From Rhodanobacteraceae bacterium UBA703 (GTDB taxonomy: Bacteria; Pseudomonadota; Gammaproteobacteria; Xanthomonadales; Rhodanobacteraceae), in assembly GCA_002297645.1 (NCBI GenBank), contig DBMH01000183.1, forward strand, positions 6,413 through 19,713: a stretch of 13,301 nt of DNA. Reading direction: 5' to 3'. The translations under genes were made by a program, and so were the position numbers. The stretch's first letter is position 1, and each line of letters begins with the position of its first letter. The notes beneath the pieces were generated by a model. That model worked only from the letters and a program-made list of their open reading frames with translations, made no database searches and had not been told where the DNA came from. Shown piece after piece: positions 7,339-13,151 of this stretch.

Positions 7339-8661
7339 TCAACCCGCGGCGAACGGAAACACGGCGCATCCGAGCGCGACGGCGAGCATCGCCAGGCAGA
7401 CGACGATCGCCCATTTCAAGGTGAATTTCTGGTGGTCCCCGAACTCCACCCCGGCCAGCCCCACCAGCAGGTAGGTGGACGGCACCAGCGGACTCAGCAG
7501 GTGCACCGGCTGGCCGATGAGCGACGCCCGCGCCATCTGCGCCGGCGTGATGCCGTAGGCGCCCGCGGCCTCGGACAGCACCGGCAGCACGCCGTAGTAG
7601 AAGGCGTCGTTGGAGATGAAGAAGGTGAACGGAAGGCTGACCAGCGCGGTGATCGTCGCGAGATACGGCCCGAACGATTCCGGAATGACCGCGAGCAGGC
7701 TCTTCGACATGGCATCGACCATGCCGGTGCCGGAGAGGATGCCGGTGAACACGCCGGCCGCGAAGATCAGCGCGACCACGGCGAGCACGTTCGGCGCATG
7801 CGCGGCGATGCGTGCGCGCTGCTGCTGCACGCACGGATAGTTGATCACGACCGCGAACGCGAAACCGATCATGAACAGCACCGAGAGCGGCATCGCGCCG
7901 AGGATCAGCCCGGCCATCAGCGCCGTCGTCAGCGCGGCGTTGACCCACAGCAGGCGCGGCCTGCGCAACGCGCGCACCTCGTCCGGAAGACGCAGGGCGT
8001 GATCGGCCTCGTCGTGCGCGGCGAACGTCTGGTCGAGGTCGAGCCGGCCCAGCCGGCGGCGCTCGCGCAGGCCGAGGACGAAGGCGAGCGCCAGCACGGC
8101 GACGATGCCGAAGGCCATGGCCGGCAGCATGGGCACGAAGATCTCGCCCGCTTCGACGTGGAGGGCGCTGGCGGCCCGCGCCAGCGGCCCGCCCCAGGGC
8201 GTCATGTTCATCACGCCGCTCGCCAGCATGGCGACGCAGGTCAGGTTCAGCGCGCTCATGCGCAGGCGCAGGTACAGCGGCAGCATCGCGGCCACCGTGA
8301 TCATGTAGGTCGTGGAGCCGTCGCCGTCGAGCGACACCACCAGCGCGAGCGCCGCGGTGCCGACGACGACCTTCATCGGATCGCCGCCGACGGCGCGCAG
8401 CACGCACCGCACGACGGGATCGAACAGGCCGGCGTCGATCATGATGCCGAAGTAGAGGATCGCGAACATCAGCATCACGCCGGTCGGCGCGAGCGTGCGG
8501 ATGCCTTCGAGCATCATCGTGCCCAGCCTGGCGTCGCCGAAGCCGCCCACGAGCGCGAACAGGATCGGAATCGCGATCAGTGCGACCAGCGGGGAAAGCC
8601 GCTTGGTCATGATCAGCGCCATGAAGACGATGACCATTCCGAAACCCAAGGCTGTCAGCAC
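7339..8661 (-). CDS. CitMHS-family citrate/metal-citrate:proton symporter
   Basis: A 440-residue inner-membrane secondary transporter. I chose GTG 8661: the GGGGAGAGG (8667-8675) ribosome site ends 5 nt before it, and the protein then begins MLTALGFGMVIVFMALIMTK, as CitMHS members do. The frame stays open to 8880, but that extension is Arg-rich and unlike the family. Landmarks are LMFAILYFGIMIDAGLFDP (64-82), SLDGDGSTTYM (110-120), MNMTPWGGP (151-159) and ISNDAFYYGVLPVL (349-362), with about 11-12 hydrophobic segments and a charged central loop around 199-235. The characterised Bacillus members CitM and CitH co-transport citrate complexed with divalent metals and protons. It is the first gene after the promoter at 8772-8799 and precedes the TonB receptor, so receptor and symporter could form a two-membrane path for the same chelate. 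The exact substrate (citrate, isocitrate, other tricarboxylate, which metal) cannot be told from sequence. Confidence 0.93.
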   Translation of the reverse strand: MLTALGFGMVIVFMALIMTKRLSPLVALIAIPILFALVGGFGDARLGTMMLEGIRTLAPTGVMLMFAILYFGIMIDAGLFDPVVRCVLRAVGGDPMKVVVGTAALALVVSLDGDGSTTYMITVAAMLPLYLRLRMSALNLTCVAMLASGVMNMTPWGGPLARAASALHVEAGEIFVPMLPAMAFGIVAVLALAFVLGLRERRRLGRLDLDQTFAAHDEADHALRLPDEVRALRRPRLLWVNAALTTALMAGLILGAMPLSVLFMIGFAFAVVINYPCVQQQRARIAAHAPNVLAVVALIFAAGVFTGILSGTGMVDAMSKSLLAVIPESFGPYLATITALVSLPFTFFISNDAFYYGVLPVLSEAAGAYGITPAQMARASLIGQPVHLLSPLVPSTYLLVGLAGVEFGDHQKFTLKWAIVVCLAMLAVALGCAVFPFAAG

Positions 8662-8771
8662 GCGTTCCTCTCCCCGTCCATTCCCGAAACCCCTCGCCCG
8701 ATCGTGAAAGCGCCTGCCGGCGCGCGCTGTCGAAGCCCGCGATGAGCCGGCGGCTTCCCGAGCGCGGAGCG

Positions 8772-8799
8772 AGTCTAGGCAGCGCTTGCTGTCATCCAA
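8772..8799 (-). promoter_or_regulatory. Candidate sigma70 promoter of the CitMHS-TonB receptor-PstS-like unit
   Basis: On the minus strand TTGGAT (8799-8794) is followed after 16 nt by TAGACT (8777-8772), an acceptable weak -35/-10 pair of the kind expected for an activator-dependent promoter. It would start transcription near 8765 and leave a leader of about 100 nt before GTG 8661. It lies downstream of the terminator at 8818-8844 and is overlapped at its -35 by the operator at 8789-8806. Deduced by eye; no transcript data. Confidence 0.5.
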
Positions 8800-8806
8800 C
8801 TGACAC
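8789..8806. promoter_or_regulatory. Candidate OmpR/PhoB-type response-regulator operator
   Basis: On the plus strand CTGTCAT-CCAA-CTGACAC is two 7-nt half-sites spaced 4 nt apart, an 11-bp period typical of OmpR/PhoB-family DNA binding. It matches about 15 of 18 positions of the enterobacterial Pho box (CTGTCAT-AWAW-CTGTCAY, from general knowledge). On the minus strand it reads GTCAGTTGGATGACAG (8804-8789), recurring with two differences at 13059-13074. It covers the -35 of the CitMHS promoter and ends 11 nt before the -10. TctD, encoded just upstream, is the likeliest binder; PhoB is an alternative. Confidence 0.5.
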
Positions 8807-8817
8807 TGCGACGCAGC

Positions 8818-8844
8818 AAAAGGACGCGGGACCGCCCCTCGTCC
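8818..8844 (-). terminator. Intrinsic terminator of the tctDE-binding protein unit
   Basis: Read on the minus strand, GGACG (8844-8840) pairs with CGTCC (8826-8822) and GGG (8838-8836) pairs with CCC (8830-8828). There is one mismatch between the two stem parts and a 5-nt loop. TTTT (8821-8818) follows immediately. The element lies about 100 nt after the stop of the solute-binding protein gene and before the CitMHS promoter, which separates the two transcription units. The U-tract is short, so read-through is likely to be partial. Confidence 0.5.
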
Positions 8845-8853
8845 GCAGGCGCG

Positions 8854-8865
8854 GGCGACGTCGCC
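8854..8865. repeat. 12-bp perfect palindrome
   Basis: GGCGACGTCGCC is a perfect palindrome between the solute-binding protein stop (8945) and the terminator at 8818-8844. It could be a chance G+C-rich palindrome or a regulator site; nothing in the sequence decides this. Confidence 0.25.
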
Positions 8866-8944
8866 TCGTCGTTTCCGCACGGCTCGCGCGCGGCCGATGC
8901 GCGGCCCGTTCGTGCGCGCCGCCGGATTCCCCTGTCCGTCCGGA

Positions 8945-10018
8945 TCAGTGCGGCGGTGGCGCCAGGATCGCGCGCCACGCCGAGAGCAACCGCGATCGCT
9001 TCTGCGCGTCCAGGTACACGAGCAGGCCGGGACCGAGCGCGATCGGCCGCAGCAGGCCGACGTGCATGTCGTCGATGCCGAGCCGGTCGTAGCGGCCGTT
9101 GAACTCGTGGCGCAGCGCCGGCAGTCCGCTGCGCAGGGCGAGCACTTCCTGTCCGCGCAGCGACAGCAGGTATTCGAGGAAGCGATGCGCGTTCTGCGCG
9201 TTCGGAGCGCCCTTCGGCAGCACGACGGTGCGCGTCACCACCAGCGTGTGGTCCTGCGGATAGACGATCACCAGCGGCGCGCCGGCGTCGATGCGCGAAC
9301 GCGCATAGGAACCGAGCAGGTTGTAGCCGATCGCCAGTTCGCCGCTTTCCAGGCGATCCAGCAACGCCGCGCTGTTCTCGCCGACGTGCACGCCGACGTC
9401 CGCGAACGTCTCCACCAGCGCGCCCATCTCGCTGCTCTGCCGCACGTCCTGCGACGCCAGCAGGTAGCCGACGCTGCTGCGCGAGATGTCGTAGGTCCCG
9501 ACACGGCCGCGCCAGAGCTTCGGCCTCACGCGCAGCAGGTCCAGCAGCTGCCCGCGCGACTGCGGCAACGGATGCCCCTGCATGGCCTGCCGGTTGAACA
9601 CCATCACGGCGGGCTCGAACGTGAACCCGAACGCCTCGTCGCGCCAGCGCGCCCAGGCCGGCAGCGCGCGCGAATTCTCCGACACGTGCGTCATCGCGTA
9701 GCCGTCGTTCACCAGCTTGACCTGGAGGTCCATGGCCGTGCTCAGCAGCACGTCGGCCCGCGCCTCGCCGGCGGCGGCCTCGCGCACGTGCCGCTCGTAC
9801 AGCGGCCGCGCGTCCAGTTCCTCGTAGCGCACGGCGATTCCCGGGTACTCGCGCTGGAAGTCGCGCAGTACCGGCTCGAACAGGGCGATGTCGGTATTGC
9901 CGTAGATGGTGAGCCGGCTGTCGCTCGCGCCGGCGGGCGGGTAGTCGTGCACCACCGCCGCCGCCATCGATGCGAGCGGGAACAGGAGCGCAGCGAACGC
10001 CGCCCATCGACGCGTCAT
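8945..10018 (-). CDS. Periplasmic solute-binding protein co-translated with the sensor kinase
   Basis: A 357-residue secreted binding protein of the iron/AfuA-PgtC-like type II class. ATG 10018 overlaps the kinase stop as ATGA (4 nt), a sign of translational coupling. Residues 1-21 form the signal peptide. The mature start RLTIYGNTDIALFEPVL (35-51) plus the REYPGIAVRYEE stretch (56-67) are typical of the class. ADVLLSTAMD (88-97), FEPAVMVFNRQAM (134-146), LAIGYNLLGSY (228-238) and the C-terminal FLEYLLSLRGQEVL (280-293) follow. No permease or ATPase is encoded nearby. In the Pgt phosphoglycerate system a binding-protein homologue (PgtC) acts with the kinase as a ligand sensor, so a sensory partner for the TctE-like kinase is more likely than a transport role. 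The ligand is unknown; a tricarboxylate or its metal complex fits the downstream carriers. A stranded transporter binding protein is the alternative. Confidence 0.85.
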   Translation of the reverse strand: MTRRWAAFAALLFPLASMAAAVVHDYPPAGASDSRLTIYGNTDIALFEPVLRDFQREYPGIAVRYEELDARPLYERHVREAAAGEARADVLLSTAMDLQVKLVNDGYAMTHVSENSRALPAWARWRDEAFGFTFEPAVMVFNRQAMQGHPLPQSRGQLLDLLRVRPKLWRGRVGTYDISRSSVGYLLASQDVRQSSEMGALVETFADVGVHVGENSAALLDRLESGELAIGYNLLGSYARSRIDAGAPLVIVYPQDHTLVVTRTVVLPKGAPNAQNAHRFLEYLLSLRGQEVLALRSGLPALRHEFNGRYDRLGIDDMHVGLLRPIALGPGLLVYLDAQKRSRLLSAWRAILAPPPH

Positions 10019-11406
10019 GGCCGATCCGCCGGCAGCACCAGCTCGACGACCAGCCCGCCGCCGTCCCGGTCGCGCAGCCGTATCGCGCCGCGATGGCTGC
10101 TGACGACCTGCCGCACGATCGCCAGTCCCAGCCCGGCACCGGGTGCGAGGCTGTCGCCGCGCACGAAGCGCTCGAACACGCGCTCGCGGTCGGGTTCGGC
10201 GATGCCCGGCCCGCGATCCGCCACCTCGATCCGGTAGCCCGCGTCATCGGAGTACAGGCCGACGGCGAGGTCGCAGACCTTCGTGCGGCCGTGGCGCAAC
10301 GCGTTGTCGATGAGGTTCTTGACCGCTTCGCGCAGCATCACTTCGTCGCCGCTCATCGGTGCCGTCGCGAGCGGCGTGTCGAACTGCGCCGAGCCACCGT
10401 CGGCACGCGGCACCGCCTCCGCCATCGCCTTGCGCACGGTCACGACCAGGTCGAACGGCTCGAAGCGGCGCAGGTCGGCGCGATGGATGACCGTCGCGTC
10501 ACTGAGCAACTGGTCGAGCAGCCGCGAGAGACGCGCGGCGTTGCGGTCGATCGCGCGCAGGCTGCTGCGCTGCTGCGCGGGGTCCTCGTCCAGGGCGATC
10601 TGCGCCTGTGCGCGCAGCGCCGCCAGCGGCGTGCGCATCTGGTGCGCCGCGTCGGCGATGAAGGTACGCAGGGTGTCGATGTTGCCCGACAACCGCTGCA
10701 TGAAGCTGTTGATGCCGTCGACGAGCGGCAGGATCTCCGCCGGGACGGGCGCCGCGACCGGATGCAGGTCGGCGGGTGCGCGGTGGGAGATGTCCTCGCC
10801 GACGCGGACCAGCGGACGCAGCGCGCGGCGTATTCCCGTCCACACCAGGAGCAGCGCGAACAGCCCCACCACCGTGATCGGCAGGACCGACCCCAGCACC
10901 AGCTCCGACGCGAGCGCCTCGCGCGCACGGCGCGTCTGCCCGACCTGCACCCAGACCCAGCCCGAGGCGTCGACTTCGTTGATCTTGCGGCCGAGCATCG
11001 CGAAGCGCACCAGCTCGCCGCGATAGGTCGCATCGAAGAAATGCGAGGTGCCGCTGTCGGCGGCGGCGAGCAGGCGCGCGTCCTCGCGCGGGCCGGGCAG
11101 GTCGGCATAGCCGGTCACGGTGCGCTCGCCCGGGCCGAATACGCGGTAGAACACGCGGTCCTCGGGTGCCGACGACAGCATGTCGAGCGCGGCATACGGC
11201 AGGTCGACCTGCACGTCGCGCCCGCTGACCGACAGCGTCTCGGCGATCGAAAGCGCGGAGCCGGCGAGGACGCGGTCGTACGAACGGTCCGCGGCCGTGA
11301 GCGCGTAGACGCGCGCGGCGAGGTAGAGAAGCAGGCTGCCGGCCAGCAGCAGCAACGCCATCGTCCCCGCCAGCCTCGCGCGCAACGAGAGCGGGCGGTC
11401 AGCCAT
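10015..11406 (-). CDS. tctE: TctE-like sensor histidine kinase
   Basis: A 463-residue membrane kinase that would phosphorylate the adjacent regulator. ATG 11406 overlaps the regulator gene by 8 nt. Membrane segments lie at about 12-33 and 169-190, enclosing a periplasmic sensor region of roughly 135 residues with a predicted dCache/TctE_N-like fold. A HAMP-like linker spans about 191-245. The dimerisation box is ADAAHQMRTP with His255. The ATPase domain has KNLIDNALRHG (363-373), DRGPGI (397-402) and GAGLGLAIV (423-431), all intact. Length and the ADAAH-RTP wording match the TctE/QseC group, which controls tricarboxylate and related uptake. The coupled solute-binding gene just downstream suggests the input may be a liganded binding protein rather than the free ligand. 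The class is certain; the tctE name rests on similarity and on the CitMHS context. Confidence 0.9.
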   Translation of the reverse strand: MADRPLSLRARLAGTMALLLLAGSLLLYLAARVYALTAADRSYDRVLAGSALSIAETLSVSGRDVQVDLPYAALDMLSSAPEDRVFYRVFGPGERTVTGYADLPGPREDARLLAAADSGTSHFFDATYRGELVRFAMLGRKINEVDASGWVWVQVGQTRRAREALASELVLGSVLPITVVGLFALLLVWTGIRRALRPLVRVGEDISHRAPADLHPVAAPVPAEILPLVDGINSFMQRLSGNIDTLRTFIADAAHQMRTPLAALRAQAQIALDEDPAQQRSSLRAIDRNAARLSRLLDQLLSDATVIHRADLRRFEPFDLVVTVRKAMAEAVPRADGGSAQFDTPLATAPMSGDEVMLREAVKNLIDNALRHGRTKVCDLAVGLYSDDAGYRIEVADRGPGIAEPDRERVFERFVRGDSLAPGAGLGLAIVRQVVSSHRGAIRLRDRDGGGLVVELVLPADRP

Positions 11407-12073
11407 TCGAGCCGTGCGCTTCCGCGACGTAGCCGAGGCAGCGCAGGGTACGGATCGTCACGGCGCCGCCGATCTTCCGGCGCAGGCGGCCGACGTACAG
11501 CTCGATCGCGTTGGAGCCGGCCTCGTCGTCGAAGTCGAACAGCTGCGAGGCGATGTCGTCCTTGCTCAGGGTCTTGCCGAGATTGCCGATGAAGATCTCC
11601 AGCAGGCGGTATTCGCGACGCGGCAGTTCCAGCGGAACGCCTTCGAGCGTCGCGCTCTTGGCGGCACGGTCGAACACGAGGCCGCCCAGCGTCGTCACGC
11701 CCGACGCCAGTCCCTGCGAGCGCCGGAGCAAGGCGCGGCAGCGCGCGTCGAACTCGCGGAAATCGAACGGCTTGGAGAGGTAGTCGTCGGCGCCGACGTC
11801 GAGCGCGTCGACGCGGTCCTCGATCTGCGACCGCGCGGTCAGCATCAGGACGGGCGTGCGGTCGCCGCGCTGGCGCAGCCCGCGCAGGATCGAGAACCCG
11901 TCCTTGCGCGGCAGGCCGATGTCGAGCACCACCAGCTCGTAGCTCTGGTACCGCAGCACTTCGTCGGCGCTCTGGCCGTCGCGCTGCCAGTCCACGCCAT
12001 GCCCTTCCCTGCGCAGGCGGCGCAGGATCGCATCGCCGAGATCGGCATCGTCTTCGACAACGAGGATTCGCAC
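11399..12073 (-). CDS. tctD: TctD-like OmpR-family response regulator
   Basis: A 224-residue regulator. I chose GTG 12073, which has GGAGG (12081-12085) 7 nt upstream and gives the standard start MRILVVEDD; an in-frame ATG at 12148 would add a Gly-rich tail unlike the family. The receiver domain covers 1-118, with acidic pocket Asp8/Asp9, phospho-acceptor Asp51 (in VVLDIGLPRKDG), Thr79 and Lys101. The winged-helix domain covers about 128-219, with ELPRREYRLLEIF (149-161), SNAIELYVGRLRRKIG (187-202) and IRTLRCLGYV (207-216). It should bind DNA as tandem half-sites 11 bp apart, and such repeats occur in its own upstream region (12195-12212) and before the CitMHS gene (8789-8806). It heads the three-gene unit with the kinase and binding protein. 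Probable role: activation of chelate or tricarboxylate uptake genes. Confidence 0.92.
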   Translation of the reverse strand: MRILVVEDDADLGDAILRRLRREGHGVDWQRDGQSADEVLRYQSYELVVLDIGLPRKDGFSILRGLRQRGDRTPVLMLTARSQIEDRVDALDVGADDYLSKPFDFREFDARCRALLRRSQGLASGVTTLGGLVFDRAAKSATLEGVPLELPRREYRLLEIFIGNLGKTLSKDDIASQLFDFDDEAGSNAIELYVGRLRRKIGGAVTIRTLRCLGYVAEAHGSNG

Positions 12074-12194
12074 TCCACCGCCTCCGCCGGAAAACGGACC
12101 GCGACGCGCGCTGCCTGCGCGCCTCCCGTCGAACCCGCTTCCGCCCACCCGCCTTTTCGCGCCGCTCTCCGACGGCGTACGTCCGGTGATCGAC

Positions 12195-12212
12195 CGACAG
12201 CAACACGACAGC
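12195..12212 (-). promoter_or_regulatory. Direct-repeat operator candidate upstream of tctD
   Basis: On the minus strand GCTGTCG (12212-12206) repeats as GCTGTCG (12201-12195) with 4 nt between, again an 11-bp period. It lies about 120 nt upstream of the tctD start and about 80 nt upstream of the divergent TerC-family gene. The GTC-N8-GTC core is shared with the sites at 8789-8806 and 13059-13074, though only about 10 of 16 positions agree. It could mediate autoregulation or affect both divergent genes. No convincing -10/-35 pair was found beside it. Confidence 0.4.
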
Positions 12213-12244
12213 TTCGGTTTCTACCTTGCTTTTCTATCCTACAC

Positions 12245-12265
12245 GCTGGCGGTCTCCGCGCCAGC
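12245..12265 (+). promoter_or_regulatory. Leader hairpin before the TerC-family gene
   Basis: GCTGGCG (12245-12251) and CGCCAGC (12259-12265) form a perfect 7-bp stem with a 7-nt loop, ending 14 nt before the GGAGGG ribosome site (12280-12285) of the TerC-family gene. It might influence translation, but its position outside the ribosome site and the lack of recognisable riboswitch motifs make this weak. Confidence 0.3.
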
Positions 12266-12290
12266 ACCGGAAAGGAAGCGGAGGGCGGGC

Positions 12291-12989
12291 ATGCCGGAAA
12301 TAGTCTCCAGCGGCGGGATCTGGCTCTCCGTCGTGCAGATCATCGCCATCGACATCCTGCTCGGCGGAGACAATGCCGTGGTCATCGCGCTCGCCTGCCG
12401 GCGTCTGCCGGAGGCGCAGCGCCGCCTCGGCATCTTCTGGGGCGCGGTCGGCGCGATCGTGCTGCGCGTCGCCCTGACCTTCTTCGCCCTGCAGCTCCTG
12501 CACATCCCGTGGCTGAAGATCGCGGGCGCGCTCGCCCTGCTGTGGATCGGAATCAAGCTGCTGCTGCCGCAGAAGGACGAACCGGACGACGTGCGAGGCA
12601 GCACGCACCTGCTCGGTGCGATCCGCACGATCATCGTCGCCGACGCCGTGATGAGCCTGGACAACGTCGTCGCGCTCGCCGGTGCCGCGAACGGCGACAT
12701 CGTGCTGGTCGCGCTCGGCATCGCCGTGAGCATCCCGATCATCGTCTGGGGCAGCCGCGTCGTGCTGCACCTGATGGAGCGCTTCCCGGTCGTGATCACG
12801 CTCGGCGCCGCGCTGCTCGGCTGGATCGCCGGCGGCATGCTGGTCGGCGACGAGGCGCTGTCGTCGCGCCTGGGCGAACCCTCTGCCTCCACGCGCCACA
12901 TCGCTGGCGCGATCGGCGCCATGGCCGTCGTCGCGCTCGGCACCCTGCTCGCGGCACGCACCCATCCTCGTCCGTCGGGGCACGGCTGA
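12291..12989 (+). CDS. TerC/YjbE-family integral membrane protein, putative metal (Mn) exporter
   Basis: A 232-residue inner-membrane protein. ATG 12291 has GGAGGG (12280-12285) 5 nt upstream and yields the family start; the frame is open further upstream, but without a better site. Six to seven hydrophobic segments are visible. The two internally related acidic motifs of the family are present: DILLGGDNAVVIALA (21-35) and VADAVMSLDNVVALAG (116-131), whose Asp-Asn pairs are thought to bind the metal. A polar loop spans about 93-105, and the C-terminal tail after 222 is short and polar. TerC/YjbE relatives export manganese or protect secreted metalloenzymes. It is divergent from tctD with a 217-nt shared upstream region. 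A link to metal-citrate handling is possible, but the gene could simply be a neighbour. Family call firm; substrate inferred from relatives. Confidence 0.9.
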   Translation: MPEIVSSGGIWLSVVQIIAIDILLGGDNAVVIALACRRLPEAQRRLGIFWGAVGAIVLRVALTFFALQLLHIPWLKIAGALALLWIGIKLLLPQKDEPDDVRGSTHLLGAIRTIIVADAVMSLDNVVALAGAANGDIVLVALGIAVSIPIIVWGSRVVLHLMERFPVVITLGAALLGWIAGGMLVGDEALSSRLGEPSASTRHIAGAIGAMAVVALGTLLAARTHPRPSGHG

Positions 12990-13023
12990 TGCGCGGAGCC
13001 GCGCACTCCCGCCGTGCCGGCAC
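12990..13023. repeat. Small hairpins directly after the TerC-family gene
   Basis: Right after the stop codon TGCGCG (12990-12995) pairs with CGCGCA (13000-13005) around a 4-nt loop, and GTGCCGGCAC (13014-13023) is a perfect 10-bp palindrome. Neither is followed by a T-run on the plus strand, so intrinsic termination is unproven; they may stabilise the transcript end. Confidence 0.3.
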
Positions 13024-13058
13024 GCCCCTCCGCAGCGCGGCGCGGAACACCGGCTCGC

Positions 13059-13074
13059 GTCAGATGGATGTCAG
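13059..13074 (+). promoter_or_regulatory. Second copy of the CitMHS operator
   Basis: GTCAGATGGATGTCAG on the plus strand matches GTCAGTTGGATGACAG, the minus-strand site before the CitMHS gene (8804-8789), at 14 of 16 positions. It contains GTCAG repeated with an 11-bp period. It lies 77 nt before ATG 13152, pointing toward the right-edge frame. A very weak -10 (CATGGT, 13086-13091) stands at the same spacing as in the CitMHS promoter. This placement suggests co-regulation, probably by TctD. Confidence 0.45.
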
Positions 13075-13151
13075 TGCGGCTGCGGCATGGTCGACGGCGG
13101 CTCCGTCGTATCGCACGACGGGATTCCATTCATTTCGAGGGAGGAGGAACC

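Noticed and set aside
5738..8407. 889-codon minus-strand frame spanning the CitMHS and TonB-receptor genes
   Set aside because: It is out of frame with both genes that carry recognisable motifs, and its translation is Arg/Ala-rich without domains.
8662..8880. N-terminal extension of the CitMHS protein to 8880
   Set aside because: The extension is polar and Arg-rich, would cover the promoter, operator and terminator, and the GTG at 8661 has a good ribosome site and gives the family's usual N-terminus.
12074..12290. Manganese (yybP-ykoY) riboswitch before the TerC-family gene
   Set aside because: This gene family is often controlled by that riboswitch, but I could not find its conserved loop sequences or stem arrangement here; only a simple 7-bp hairpin is visible.
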